A stretch of DNA of 64,000 bases from Dendrolimus kikuchii (lineage: Eukaryota; Arthropoda; Insecta; Lepidoptera; Lasiocampidae), in the NCBI GenBank assembly GCA_019925095.2, contig CM034401.1, forward strand, positions 8,343,838 through 8,407,837. The letters run 5' to 3'. Made by a program: the position numbers and the translations under genes. Position 1 is the stretch's first letter. The number at the start of each line of letters is the position of its first letter. The notes under the pieces were generated by a model. That model was not told the DNA's origin. It made no database searches and worked only from the letters and a program-made list of their open reading frames with translations. This document shows positions 22,451-35,534 of the stretch, piece after piece.

Positions 22451-22763
22451 ATTTGTGCAGGAACGGAGAAAGAATACATTTTTTTGCGGTCTGGCGGCCC
22501 GTCGTAAGAGGCGACAAAACAACTCACTGCCACTTGGCTGTGGCACTGGACCTACTGGATGGCTACCACCGCTGGTCTAAAGTATGCCTCCATAACAACC
22601 TTGAGTTGTGTTCCGGTATTCATGACCAGGTTCCAGTCACCCTTTAGAGAGCGGCAGCACATTGGTATCACCTTTGGTGTTACAAATATCCATAGGCGAT
22701 GGTAACCGTTTTCTATCAGGTGAGCCGTCTGCCTGTGTGCTAAACTCACACAATAAAAAAAAT
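22451..22763 (+). mobile_element. S300 repeat, full length, diverged
   Basis: Starts ATTTGTGCAGGAACGGAG and ends CACAATAAAAAAAA. It lacks part of the CCAGGTGGTAGGGCATTTG segment and belongs to a subgroup with CATTGGTATCACC, shared with the 38695 and 40774 copies. Confidence 0.75.
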
Positions 22764-23821
22764 ATAGTTTTGATGGCATTAAACACAGCATAATCTGTAC
22801 TGTTACTTAAAAATGTAAAAACATAATACAAGAATCACTTTGAAACTCATTAGACTGTATGCAACAGTGCTAAGATAAAGTTCAACAAACTTTTGTTCCA
22901 CCATAAACATTAAAGGTGAGTTTATCGATATCACGTACAATCGATAAATAACAACCCTAAAAGCGCAAAACAAACAGTCCGTGTACTATAGGGTCCATTA
23001 AATGTGGGTAAATACATCTGTTTTACGGACGTCTTAATTTTGCAAGTTAAATCCGAATGAAATCGAATTTGGAACAGTTAGGATTATGGAATGAGTCACG
23101 TACAACACTAATAGCGGCTCAGTTGGAAAAATTAAAAGGATTTTTAAAAGAGTCATTCCGAATTTCGGAAGCTTTAAAATTATTCTAACAGCAAAAAAAG
23201 TACACGCATTTTCCACTTTGTAGGAAAAGAAATCTCGCCTTTTATGTTTCACAATGCAAAAATTTTGCTTTGTTCAGCTTGCTAGGTGTCACTAGTTAAC
23301 AAGACTTGCATAGTTTTATGAGTTGCAAGGTACGGAACCTTTTATTTTAGCGATTCTTCAGACATAATTTACGCTATATTAGCAAAACACAGTTGAAATG
23401 CTCAAATTACTTCATAGAAGGATAAATACGGGACCGGCACACACAGTGAATCACGAAACTCTCATAGTAATAACAGTACCGCGTATTACAGATTAGATTC
23501 CGCTCCGGTGCTCCACTGTTAAACCAGAGACCAGAGAGAGAGAGAGAAATCTCATGCGCTCAGTAATAAAAGGTAACTTGAAAGGCCATAGATCTTAAAG
23601 GACTAGATAGATAGAAAATTATTGCTCACCAAAATAAACAATGATAAAACTTCGTAATTATGGTACTATATTAGTATAATTAATAGGCAGCGTTATCACT
23701 AAAAGTAACTTCTTCCAAGCAACCTAACTTGTAAGTAATTCTTAACTAATCTGCGATCTGATTGAGCAGACAATGAGATAGGACTAATTTAAATATATGT
23801 ATGTATAGGTATATATTAATA
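22764..23821. other. No gene recognised; short (GA)n
   Basis: Contains a (GA) run at about 23533-23547. No coding signal. Confidence 0.4.
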
Positions 23822-23833
23822 TACTTGAATCAA

Positions 23834-24099
23834 AGAATGCATGATGAAAGAATGACTAAACAGATATACAATGCAAAAGTGGATGGATGCAGAAGTCGTG
23901 GAAGGCCACGACACACCTTCCATGATCAAATTGATCGTGTACTAGCAGAAGGTGATGTCAGGAGCCTCAAGAACAGACGAGCTTGCATGACAAGAGTTAT
24001 GAATGTCAAAGAGGCAAGTGAGGTGTGTAAGAATAAGCCTAAATGGCTGCTCTTCGTGCCTACCCCGCAAGGAAACTGGCGTGAAGTTATGTATGTATG
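23834..24099 (+). mobile_element. LINE-T, 5'-truncated 3' end (copy 2)
   Basis: Begins within HDERMTKQIYNAK and runs to the (ATGT)n tail. Flanked by TACTTGAATCAA at 23822-23833 and 24100-24111 (12 bp). A small indel after KPKW shifts the last residues, so the C-terminus differs from copy 1. Confidence 0.9.
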
Positions 24100-24239
24100 T
24101 ACTTGAATCAATTAATAGTACCTACATTCATTAATTTCTAAAATCATGTTATGTATAATAAAATATAAATTTAATACATAATTATGTATTATATGCATAT
24201 ACATGTACATATGTGTATAAATTCATACGTATGTATAGG

Positions 24240-24600
24240 TATATGGAGGGACTCCATAGATCCAAACCCTCAACTCGCTTAGTTACCAAGGTGATTGTAT
24301 GAAGGCAACAAAGCAGCTGATAGGCCACAAGAAAATACAGATGGCTGCCCAATGCCCAAGGTGGCCATCTAAATAACAATGCCTGGCTAAGTAAGATACA
24401 GACAAAGCCCGTATCGGATACCGAAGATGAGAGCCGTTGAGAGACTACTGTTATGCGGGAAGCTCCGATGACTCCGAACCCAGGCTCTGGCAGGTAGCTG
24501 CCTTCCTAGTTCAAGCCGAGACAAATATTTTTTTCCTTAGGACCGAAGCCTTCTCGTTGCCTTTAATGGCCATAGAGGAAGAAGGACATCCACCGGCTTA
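24240..24600. other. GC-richer block, possible old LINE
   Basis: Moderately GC-rich text (AGACAAAGCCCGTATCGGAT, CCAGGCTCTGGCAGG) resembling retroelement coding or UTR sequence, but no frame or motif allows a call. Confidence 0.3.
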
Positions 24601-27329
24601 AACCGAATAACTTTATTACAAGACGCGCTGTACGTTAAGAAGCATTTTCCTTTGATACGTCTTAGTAATAATTAGCCAAGACGTTATCTGATACAAGCTC
24701 TTTAACCGACACTAAGTTATCATACAAACAATAGATGAGTGTACTTGAATATGATCCTTCAATGTTAAATTAATAATGCCTGTATAGGGCTTTGTCTTGA
24801 TACATTAACGGAGCTGATTATTCCCCTATCATATTACTTTTTAGTTATTGCGTTCTTGGAAATATTTTCGTCGTGTTTTGTAGTACAGATAGTAACACGT
24901 GAATTCTCATGAAAATAAGGGCGAGAATATTAGGTTATAATATTTTAGACAAATGAATAGGCGATTTTATCGTTTTAATCAATCTCTTTATTCTTAAATA
25001 ATATTTTATCTAATTTCGCAATACACTTAGGGCACGGACGTTACTAATTTTTAATAATAATAGCGTATCTGCAATCAATAATTTATGTCTCTCCTAAATT
25101 TTCTGTACTTATGTGCTTTCGAGAATGGGGATTGGCTGTAGTATTATTATTTTTATCTGGAAAATGATAGTTTCCGCGAGATATGATACCTAACTTTACA
25201 CTAAGGAGGCTGAATAAATCGACTATATACATATTTAAAAATTGGTTAATTATTTTGATTATATTACGTAATTATATGTTATATTTTATGTCTATGTAGT
25301 GAACAATATCTATTCTATTCTATCATCTAATCTATATATTTTCAATAACGGCGATAAACATAAATACATTTTTGTCCTGTTAATTGAGATAGTGAATGGA
25401 AATGAAATTGATGACCTTACAGATTACTTATTAAAAGTTACGAGTCTACTATTAGTATGAAATAATATCCTCAAAATACGATTGAAGTTCGTGGAAGTCT
25501 ATCTCAAGAGTAAATCTATAGTACTGAACATAGATGTACAGATTTAAGATTGTATTTATGATTGCTGCTGGAGTATAGCATGGTTACCATGGCCCACTCT
25601 GTGAAAAGTTGTTGTCGTCACCTATGGACATTTGGAATAACAGACGTATTATAAAAAGTATTGTCTGTCTCGAAAAATAGATTTCCCATTTTTAAAAAAA
25701 AACTTTTGCTGTGAGAAAGCCTCCGCTGGAGACTCATTTTAAAATCTTAAAGCACCCAAGAGAAAAGTTCTTAAAAAAATTTATGCAGCAATGTAACGTC
25801 TTGTAGAAGTGCGTATAAACCTTCAGCCAATAGCGCAGTGACTGAAGGAAGGTGATCGTACTACTCAGAACAGTTTTTAGGAACACTTCCCGTTATACAA
25901 ACGGTGGAAAACACAAGGGTTCTCAAAGTCTCTGCGATGTGTTTGTGAGTATGAGACCGACGATAACGTGAACTGAATATTGGATCGCATTTACAGGGTT
26001 AAATTAGTAACCATATGTCCTAGCCCATAGATGTAAGCAGTATTTAAATTTATAATAATATATAAATGAAAATACTGCTATACATGAAATACTGTGTTGT
26101 TATAGAAATAGCAGTATTTACATTTATTCTTGAAAAATTCATATTAAGCACAGAAGTGTTGTCACAAAGTGAATTGCTGTCCAGACCGGTTTAGCAATCT
26201 GAGCTTCTTAGTAACACATAATCTAGACAGTGTTCAAGGTAATGCGGTTCCATCTTGTAATATTCGGTCAACACGTAATGGCGATTGAAGGTGTCAACCG
26301 CAAAACCGCGCTACTCGGCTGCTTGTCAACTTGCCATTTCCCTATTTCAACCGCAACTTGGCGCCAAACCGCAACTGTTTTATCGCTTAAGCTCACGATT
26401 AATTTTACTATCATCAGCTTACCATAAATTTGCTGGTTCCTTGACTAATCTTCCTGTAACCTGTTTGATAATGATCTGTAAATTCTAATGAGCAATATAT
26501 TTTTAAATTTTTAAGCAAAAATAAATCTACATAATTATCCATGTATATCCTTTTGAACATCTTATCGTAGTTTAAGTATAAGAAATATTAATATGGAAGT
26601 ATACTTTGTTGGTTGCGCTAAAATGAAGCTACGATGAAAATATTTATGCTATCCCAATTAAACTACGTGGAATGTTGTCGATACAACCTTCTACAACAAC
26701 TATCTACTTCCTCTTCCCGTTTTCAAATTGACAATGCACGCCTAATATAGTAAATTCTTAACTTCATAACAATGTTCGTGCCATATTTCCTGTGTCACGT
26801 ACCCTTTGTAATAAAGTTAAACTTGTATAAAGTGTGTTATGTAATAATGATTAGTATTTTTATGAATTTACGTGTCTTTTTATTGGATTTCTAATTATAC
26901 AAACGTTTATATTATTTAAAATATACTTATTTCAAAAAGAAATTCCCTGTTTCCATACTTCGTGTTTGATTAGGATTATGGGTCTAATGTTTTCAACTTC
27001 TCTCATGTAACCATTCTTAATTATGTGGAGGTTGGCACAGTATGAGTTTCACTTTGACACTCCTCGATTCAGGCGCATGTCCTGTGCCATACCAAAAATC
27101 TTCATGTCATTCTACGCGAAATCTATCCACGTTTTAACTGATCTGTTTTTACTAGAATAGTAAAAGTAGACCAGATAAAACAAGGATTCATCGATTTTAT
27201 ATATTAAAAAAATTTGGTCTTACGCTTTTATCCCTCATTTTTTAAAATGATCGCCTTATGTCCACATTTCTCGCCTAAATCATCAAGAAAATCAAGACCA
27301 CACACGAATGTATCATAAAATCATAATTA
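24601..27329. other. Mostly unassigned AT-rich DNA
   Basis: Two small items only: 25565-25660 resembles an inverted CR1/Zenon-type LINE tail (CACCTATGGACATTTGGAAT), and 26036-26079 can fold (AGCAGTATTT with AAATACTGCT). A GC-balanced patch at 26220-26460 has no match. Confidence 0.35.
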
Positions 27330-27475
27330 AAACTATATACTAACTATATAGTGATCCGATTACTGACAAATGGCCGAAATGTTGAAATAAAAATCAAATA
27401 AATAAAATGCCGAGCTTAAACCCGTTAAAACTAGTTTTTATGTGTACTAGTCGCAAAGACTTAAGAAAATATCTA
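27330..27475 (+). repeat. Repeat E
   Basis: GGCCGAAATGTTGAAATAAA, CCGTTAAAACTAGTTTTTAT, then CTAGTCGCAAAGACTTAAGA: same order as in the 20723 insert (3' half) and at 39330. Probably a retroelement 3' end; class unknown. Confidence 0.55.
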
Positions 27476-27705
27476 AAAACTAATAAATAATAAAGAACTT
27501 CATGAAATCAATTTAGTTACAGAATACACATTAAAATTGTTAAATATTTCAATCGGTCTATACAATACAATAAATGTAAAATCTTTTCAATGTTTCGTAT
27601 ACGAAATGAGAGTCAATCAAGTTGCTACATCCAAACTACTGTGTTTATTCTTGTTTGTATAAATGTAATATTTAATTGTCCTTTTATCTTAAAGGTACGA
27701 CCATT

Positions 27706-27960
27706 TAATAATAATAATAATATATAATAATCGGCAGACAAACACACATATTGTATATCCCCAAATTAAGCAAGTTACGCTTGTGTTATGGGTAATATAC
27801 AACGGACTACTCTGGGGCCGATCCCAGACACCCAGACCATAGTAAATAACGGAGAAAATACGTTTCCGAAATTTACTATACCAGGAATCGAACCCGGAGC
27901 CTCTGCGTTGCAGTCAAGTAGGCCGGCAAAGGCTTAGCCCGCTCGACCACAGAGGCCGTC
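27706..27960 (-). mobile_element. SINE-A (tRNA-derived SINE)
   Basis: Nearly identical to 5700-5945 through the body. Box B-like GGGTTCGATTCCTGG and box A-like TGGTCGAGCGGGCTAAG on the minus strand; tail (TTA)n at about 27707-27732. Confidence 0.85.
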
Positions 27961-28714
27961 AAAAAATAAGGACCTACACAGTTATAAACAAATATATTTA
28001 TTAATTCGTAAATTGAGTACATCACTTAAAAAAAATACCATTCATCCTAATTAAATATAAATACACAGACATGTTTCATCACATCAAATCATATAGCCGT
28101 CGTCAAAACAAGTTAAATAGAGTAAAACAAATTAGCAAACAGGTTTTTTATTAGAGACCATATTATATGGTGAACGCTAGCCTTAATTTATCACAGCGGT
28201 ATGCGCGACACTTCAATAAAATTAACTATGATGAATGGAAAAACTGTCTGTGTGGTCGCTTTGGAACTATTCATCAATCATTATAATGTTAGTTAGAAAT
28301 GTTGTTTGTTTTAAATGCAAAGACGCGGTTGCGATCCGATTATTTTCTTAGTAACAGCATGAATGTCTATTAAAAAACGTAACTCTAAAACAGTTTCTGA
28401 ATTTCTTACATGGCTAGATGGCGCCACATGTAATTAGGCAAAAAATATTGCATATTTAAACAGCGTATCAGAACTGAATTTTTTAAAGATGTTTATGTAC
28501 GTAAAATTAGAAAGATTTCACACTAGCGATATCTAACCACTAAAATCAAACTAACCAACAAGGCAACATTTTAAAGTCCTGGAATTGTCGTTGCTAGCAT
28601 TCTTATTTCATAGCAATAGTAGGTTATATTTCTTCATATAGCCTGATTACTAAAGAAGCCTACAAATTAAGCTAATGAACAGAAATTCCGATGTCAATAA
28701 ACAAGATTTTTTAT
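27961..28714. other. No gene recognised
   Basis: AT-rich, unassigned. Confidence 0.4.
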
Positions 28715-28945
28715 TTGTTTATTGCATTAGTTCAGCAGAGAGGCAGATGGAGAATCTGATGGAAAGCGGTTACCATCGCCTATAGATATTTTTAATGCCA
28801 AAGGTGCTAGCAATGTGCTGCCACTCTTTAAATGAAGACTGAAACCTGGCCAGTAATCACGAAACACAATTCAAGATTGTTATGGCGGCATCCTCTAGAC
28901 CATAGGTGGTAGCCATCCAGACGGGCAATCATCCTACCACCTGGA
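28715..28945 (-). mobile_element. S300 repeat, 5'-truncated
   Basis: Holds the 3' two thirds (TTATTGCATTAGTTCAGCAG through CATCCTACCACCTGG) and stops at the CCAGGTGG segment. More diverged than most copies. Confidence 0.7.
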
Positions 28946-29026
28946 CAAAAAATACATTATATGTACGTGGGCGCAGAATAAAGAATTTTCTATGTAGTAT
29001 TTCATTTTATTTTTAGATCGTTTATA

Positions 29027-29329
29027 ATAAAATATAATAATAGCAGCCCATAAATGTCCCACTGCTGGGCTCGGGCCTCCCACTATAGGAGAACGGACAT
29101 TATACCCGCCACGCTTGTCCAAGGCGGGTTGGCAGGTTTGACACATCGGTTATCTCAATGTGCAGGTTGCATCACGTGTTTTCCTTCACTGTTATTAGCA
29201 CGTGGTAATTGTAACAATATGCACATTAGGTCAGAGAACGGCCTAAGCGGTACATGCGTTCCGGCTAGGATCGAACCCGCGCCCTTTGGGTCCGGGAAGC
29301 GTGCGCAGCCATTACGCTACCACGACTTA
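29027..29329 (-). mobile_element. SINE-B with target duplication
   Basis: Minus-strand copy bounded by ATCGTTTATA at 29017-29026 and 29330-29339 (10 bp), which defines the 5' start as TAAGTCGTGGTAGCG. Box B reads GGGTTCGATCCTAGC. The tail is (TTA)n-like, ending TATTTTAT. Confidence 0.85.
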
Positions 29330-29432
29330 ATCGTTTATAGTTCTTGAAAAATCGTATGACTTTAGCTGTATATGAATATTCAGTGTCTAATTTCTTTTCT
29401 ATTTCTTGGTACCATACACTCTGTAATTATCG

Positions 29433-29511
29433 TAACACACTCACACCCATATGTACACACACACCCACACAGATACAGGCACACATACCCCACACGTACA
29501 CACACACCCTA
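29433..29511. repeat. CA-rich low-complexity tract
   Basis: Imperfect ACACAC/CACCC repeats just upstream of LINE-T copy 3; a probable simple-sequence expansion. Confidence 0.7.
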
Positions 29512-29524
29512 TACTATGCAGACA

Positions 29525-29771
29525 TACATACATACATAACTTCACACCAGTTCCAGTAGGCACGAACAACAGAGCGCCATTCAGGCTTATTCTTAAACAC
29601 CTCACTTGCTTCTTTGACATTCATAACTCTTGTCATGCACACTCGTCTGTTTTTAAGGCTCCTGACATCACCTTCTGCTAGTACACGATCAATTTGATCA
29701 TGGAAGGTGTGTCATGGCCTTCCACGACTTCTGCATCCATCCATTTTTGCATTGTATATCTGTTTAGTCAT
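29525..29771 (-). mobile_element. LINE-T, 5'-truncated 3' end (copy 3)
   Basis: Minus-strand copy beginning at the MTKQIYNAK region, flanked by TACTATGCAGACA at 29512-29524 and 29772-29784 (13 bp). A deletion removes part of the last codons (the CCTTGCGGGG segment present at 55885 is missing). Confidence 0.9.
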
Positions 29772-29784
29772 TACTATGCAGACA

Positions 29785-31350
29785 CTTAAATAAATATGTA
29801 ACGAAATATAAATATAATTTCATCTGAATCCTAATATTTTACAGTTTTACTAGTTTAGGATTCAGAATTTTCTCTGTAGGTATGTGACAAATTAGCCTTT
29901 AAATACAAGAAATTTCTTGCAGTCGGATGGCTGCCAATGCTAACTGTAACACAGGTTTGTTCCTAGTCCCGGGTCTTGGCAACCACCTGACTTCACAGCT
30001 TGCGTTTCTTTGGAAAATTTTGTCCTTTTTGTACTTTTTACTTGTATGTAACACAATAATGTTGTTGTTGGCTATGTAATAAAGATTTTTTTCTTATTAT
30101 TATATTATTATTATTAATATTGTAGAAACAATATCTATTGACGAGCTACTTGTTGCTAACTCAAAGCGGCCACCTAGGTTGCCACGGAATTTACTAAGAA
30201 TGCAAATTATTTTCTTTGAGGCTTTTTTAAAATCAATTGTTAGTCCCAAAGGTTCACATTGCCCATTTAACCCATATATACTGGTATGTTAATTTAATTT
30301 CATTTTGAATCCTTCAATGCATCATCACGTGTCAGATATTTTGAAAACTGGTTGTAGCGATGAAAAACGTCGTAATTACAATCTGTTAATCTAAAGTCAA
30401 TTCGTCAACTTATATCAATACGGCACTAATGGCTTTGATATTGTGGTGACCAGTGAATTTGTAATCTCGTTTCCTGTCACCGCTCTAATTGACAAGAAGA
30501 GGAGTGGCGAAAAATAACTTATTTAGATATGTATTGAGATATATTTGTACTGGCTTTGTGTTATGTGGTAATAATCCCATATAAATATCAGCTTATATAC
30601 ATCCGTTTATAGTGCTGCCTATTTACAGAAGAACAAACGATAACCACCATTCTTTTTCAAGTTAGTTTCGTAGGTTTTGTATATTAATCTTGCATTCCTT
30701 CAGTAATCCATATCAAAATGTTGAAATTTAACGTTCGTATATCTTATAGGAATCTTATTACACATTTTTAAAGCCTACAAAAATAAAATCACAAATTTTC
30801 CACGACCAAATCAAAAGTAAAAGGTTATAAGAGCGAAACACTGACTCTGCATTTTGTTTTTAACTCAAACAAAGAGCGTACGTCACATGAACATGAATTT
30901 AATACAGAGTTTCTGAAATTCTCGACTGTGATATAATTGCAAAGACGGGGACACGGGTGAATATGGGGGCATATTTAAGTTGCATTTGGTTTTATTTCCA
31001 CCCCTGAGCTAGATGCCTTATTTGTGAGGAATGTCCAGTGAACATTCGCTCAAACGCTTTTGTGTTATATGCAGACGGCAGTATACCTCTACTATTATAT
31101 AAACGCACAATATTTTTTCCACGGAGAATTATTTAAAAACCGTTTATTAATTTTTACATATGCAGCTTTACAAAGGATTGTTCCAATATATTCAACAATC
31201 AAAATTTGAGGCAAACAATCCAATTTATTGCATTGTTTGCTTCAAATGGGGTCCTAAGATCATGAGTTTTTATAAAGAGCTATCGAGATGGCTAATCAAC
31301 TATTCAGGTGATCAAGAAACTGAAGCCTACCGTGAACCATGGATCGATAT
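29785..31350. other. Mostly unassigned; possible LINE 3' UTR at 29930-30095
   Basis: CTAACTGTAACACAGGTTTG through TATGTAATAAAGATTTTTTT looks like a retroelement 3' UTR with a polyadenylation signal, followed by an ATT-rich run. The rest is AT-rich. Confidence 0.3.
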
Positions 31351-31669
31351 TTTTTATCATTTTTTTATTGCAGGAGATCAGCAGACAGGCAGACGGCCCA
31401 CTTGATGGAAAGCGGTTACCATCGCCTATGGACATTTGCAACACCAAAGTTGCTACAAATGCGCTGCTGCTCTCTAAAGGAAGACTGGAACCAGGTCACT
31501 AATGCCGAAACACAAATCAAGGTTGTTGTGGTGACATACTTTAGACCAGGGGTGGTAGCCATCCATTCGGGCAAATGCCCTACCACCTGGCTGTGGGTTG
31601 TTAAGTCGCCTCTTACGACAGGCCGCCCGGCCGCAGGAAATTGTATTCTTTCTCCGTTCCTGCACGGAT
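31351..31669 (-). mobile_element. S300 repeat, full length
   Basis: T-run and TTATTGCAGGAGATCAGCAG at left, CCGTTCCTGCACGGAT at right. Close to the copies at 2967 and 58160. Confidence 0.8.
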
Positions 31670-34600
31670 AAGATATGGCGATTATGTCACCTTACTCATA
31701 GATGATGGTGAGTTAGGATCAGTATTCAACTTATAGTCTTAGAGACTATATTTAACATACATAACTAATCATAAAGAATTATTAAAAATACAATTACAGA
31801 ATTAGTAATGAAAAATGTGTGTGCAGTTCACACGTAGTAGAAGTGTAACTTCAGAAAAGAAGACTACGAGAGAATGAGATAAATATAAATTATCACGAGT
31901 ATTGGGATAATTATAAGGTTTATTAGTTTTATAACAATTTTAACAAGCTCGAAAATGATTTTATGTTAATGTAAAATATTACATTTCATATATTATATAT
32001 TATTTACGGTATAAGATTCAATCTAAATTACACTTTAAATCGCTAGCGTAAAGTTCAAAATTCAATGCACTGTTACGCACAATTTCCTTCGATCTACGTA
32101 TAAAAGTATATCTGTCTTAAGTTTATACATATGGAGCTAAAATTCATTTGAAATATTTTAAAATTTATTTAAAGTGTAAATTAATACTAACGGGTATAGA
32201 GAAATGTGTTTTATTTTGAAATAAATAAGGTTGAATTATATGTGTTTATCTCTTTTTAGTGTCAATTTTTCGTCTCATCAAGTCTCAAATTACAACGATT
32301 CTAAAGAATTTTCACTTCAAAAATATTTTTTGAACATTTATGGATATGGATAGCGATTTGTAGAATTAGTGAAACATAATTGCTTCAACAGAATTGTTTA
32401 AGTAACTCTTTATTAAAGTTGTTACACTTGGCTTTCTTATTGTTGAATGACACAAGAATCACAGAAGTCTATCAGACTTCCTTTGCGTATGCTAATTATA
32501 CAGTGAGTTCTTGATTTCCCATAGGTATGCAATTGCAACGTTTTAATCATATACAAAGGAGAGTATTCCATGAAAACAAATAACAAGTAACGATCCTGCT
32601 CCGAGCCGGTCTGTAATTTATTGTGGGTTGTTGTCAATGTTTGTATTCCCAGAAGTTGGGTTTTCGTTCATTCATTTAAAGCTTCGTCCAGTTTCATGAG
32701 TGTTCTGCTTCTATTGGACCGATCAGGTTCAATTCGAGTGTGATATACCTGTCTTATACAAGTGTTTACGTATTTTATTACGTTATTATTTTTGAAGGTA
32801 ATTTCTATTTAGTTTTCTTGGAATAAAATTAAAAAAAACTAAAAAATAAAAATAGCTAATATTATCGTACTTTTTGTTTTGTTGGTTTTCCACGAAACAG
32901 GTTAATTTAAACGAACTACTGGTACCTGCTAGTTCGGGTGCGCGAGGCTGTGTCTTCATATTCATGTCTTTTGAACCCTGCAAGTAGCGAAATGCAACGT
33001 GCACACAATTTTTTGCTAAAATTCTTGTTTTGACCCTAAATTTTTATTGAAATCTATTGAACCGTTTTGGAACCTATTTAAAACTTTCAGACAGAGTCAA
33101 AAATAAAAAATTGGTAATTCATGATTAAGCTTTATAAACAGCAGCTTTTATATCAGTTTTAACGTTTATTGTGAAATTACAGACAAACACTTCAAATGTA
33201 TTAGTACAGATAGATAGAGATATTATATAAATTGAAACGATATAATAAATGTATATATTATACAATATTATTCTAATATCATAAAACAATTAAGCTTTGG
33301 TAAAAGAGAAAATAACATGCATAGGTATCATATTCTTTCAAAAATCTTTAATAAAAATGTTCGTAAAATAAAGTTAAACAAAACACAGCATGTTTTGCCA
33401 AACAAGTTATTTTGATACGAAAAACTTAACCGAATTATGCTAAAATCCTCTTTATCAAAGTTTGCCGAAACAGGTGTTTGCCGAGGCACCGAATCAATAC
33501 ACCGTGATACTTTTCATCGAGTTACCAATTCTTGGATATGTTATGGAGAAGTTCTACCAAATCCGAACATTTCGTATTATGATGTTCAGGTACAAGTCGA
33601 ACTGTGTTGTCGAAATCTAACTAATGATTACTCAGAAATTTCGACAATGATGGAACACTATCAAATACATTTCAAGAATTCATGAGTTACTTCTTTGAGT
33701 TAACCAATACAAGAAATTATTCTATGATTTTACTAGCACTTAGACCATAACATTAACAAGAAATAATTAGGTATAAAATACAATATCGAAACAAGCATTA
33801 AAGATTTTACAAATAAACTCAGCTTAATTGTAAAATAACAAAGACATACGAATGTCAAACCCACGTACGTACATTCATACATAGAAATTAACACTTATAA
33901 CATATCGATTGTAGAACAAAATAGAATAGAATCGTTCTTTTTTGCACATAAAAGAGTAGTTTATATCAGTAGGAATATTTTACATAGTATGATCGGCGGT
34001 AGTATCGCTTAAAGCGATTTCTTTTAATCAACCTTCTGCAAGTAGATTTTATTTATAAGAGTGGTGCGTTGGTATCCAGTGCGCAACATAACTGTAAATA
34101 TTAACAATAAAATATAACATAAAATAAATAACATATAAAATTAAATAATTATTCATGCAAAGGTGAATTTTAATAACAAATACACATATAGTATGTACAT
34201 ATATAGCTGCATATACAAAAGAAAACATACAAACTAGTGTTCTTTCACAAGCCTGTTTAAAAATGTCATTGAATTACCGATTTTAATGTTCATTGGCAAA
34301 GTATTCCATAAGCTTACAGCATAGGTACATAGTATAAGATTTTTTGGCAAATACTATATGTATTGGCGTCATTAATGACTACTGGGTGGTTGTCATTTCT
34401 TATTTATAGTATTCGTAGATGCTTCAGGTGTACTCAAGACGCTTTCATTCAACCATCAACAGCAACGTAAGTGTTATAAATGGTCAAAATGACATTTTGC
34501 GTTGGGGCAACAGATTTGACGCCAAGATTAGCTAGCAATAAATCAGTACCCTCGATAATCGCACTATGATTAATTAAGGTCTCCTCCAGAGACCCATATG

Positions 34601-34724
34601 CGTTTTGCTAGATTTCCCATTGATTTATTAATGTCTATCGTGAGTTGTTGGTTCTGTAGAGTTTAATTTAGACCCGTAATCAGAGTCGGATAATGATCCA
34701 TTACAATGTCATTTTATTAAGTAA
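31670..34724. other. Unassigned AT-rich DNA with one unexplained 82-codon frame
   Basis: The plus-strand frame 33437-33685 (start MLKSSLSKFAETGVCRGTES) has a moderately protein-like composition with several cysteines, but I recognise no domain, promoter or splice context. It could be chance or a decayed exon. Nothing else is identified in this 3-kb stretch. Confidence 0.25.
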
Positions 34725-34815
34725 GTACGCTTTTTAAATGGTCGGTTCCTATTCCTTCACTTGCCTTACCATCGTTTGAATTTTGACATTACTTGTATGG
34801 AGCTTTGTAAAATTT
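34725..34815 (-). repeat. Repeat X, inverted relative to 10988
   Basis: TTCACTTGCCTTACCATCG, then TTTGAATTTTGACATTACTT and GTATGGAGCTTTG: complement of 10988-11085. Confidence 0.6.
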
Positions 34816-35291
34816 TAACCGATAGTAAAGCAAACGAGTATTCGTATCAATTAGTAGCCACTTAAAGTTAAGCTGTTAAAATTATTTTCTATTTTGAGAA
34901 CGTGGAATATATAAAATCATTCTGTACGTCCGTCAGTTCGTATCCCGGATTTCTATATATCTCACAGCCATTCTTCTCAAAAACGTTTAGCTCTATATAA
35001 ATAAATTTTGATAGAAAGGAGGAGTAGGTATTCCTTTACAATAGTATAGTGAAATTGTTTAAAAACAGCAAATTATGATTGGCAATCATAAGTGACAGTC
35101 AAAAAGAAATATTGGAGTGTACGTTTAAAACATAATATGTAATTGGATCAAATAATTAATCTAAAATAGTATGTTTCAAATAATAATATTTCAAAAAGCG
35201 ATACAACAATGACCTATGTCGCCATCTAGCATTAGAGCTTTTAAAACTATATTTTTTACTGGACGATTTTTAGTATTTATGGTATTACTTA

Positions 35292-35524
35292 GACGGCCTC
35301 TGTGGTTGAGCGGGCTAAGCCTTTACCGGCCTACCTCACTGCAACGCAGAGGCTCCGGGTTCGATTCCTGGTTTAAGTAAATTTCGGAAACGTATTTTCG
35401 CCGTTATTTACTATGGTCTGGGATCGGCTCCAGCGTAGTCCGTTGTATATTACCCATAACACAAGCGTAACTTGCTTAATTTGGGGATATACAATATGTG
35501 TGTTTGTCTGCCGATTATTATATT
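35292..35524 (+). mobile_element. SINE-A (tRNA-derived SINE)
   Basis: Plus-strand copy showing the architecture best: GACGGCCTCTGTGGTTGAGC (box A region), GGGTTCGATTCCTGG (box B), body through CGTAACTTGCTTAATTTGGG, tail GATTATTATATTT. Confidence 0.85.
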
Positions 35525-35534
35525 TGTATGTCTT

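Noticed and set aside
26036..26079. Possible microRNA precursor hairpin
   Set aside because: The stem is short and AT-rich, with only 10 bp of perfect pairing at the base; it does not meet precursor criteria by eye.
29344..29681. Frames across the CA-rich tract and LINE-T copy 3
   Set aside because: They run through low-complexity sequence and then antisense to LINE-T.
35292..35375. Possible tRNA genes at SINE-A and SINE-B heads
   Set aside because: Box A/B are present, but an intact cloverleaf with acceptor stem is not evident and each is fused to a conserved SINE body repeated several times, so they are SINE promoters.
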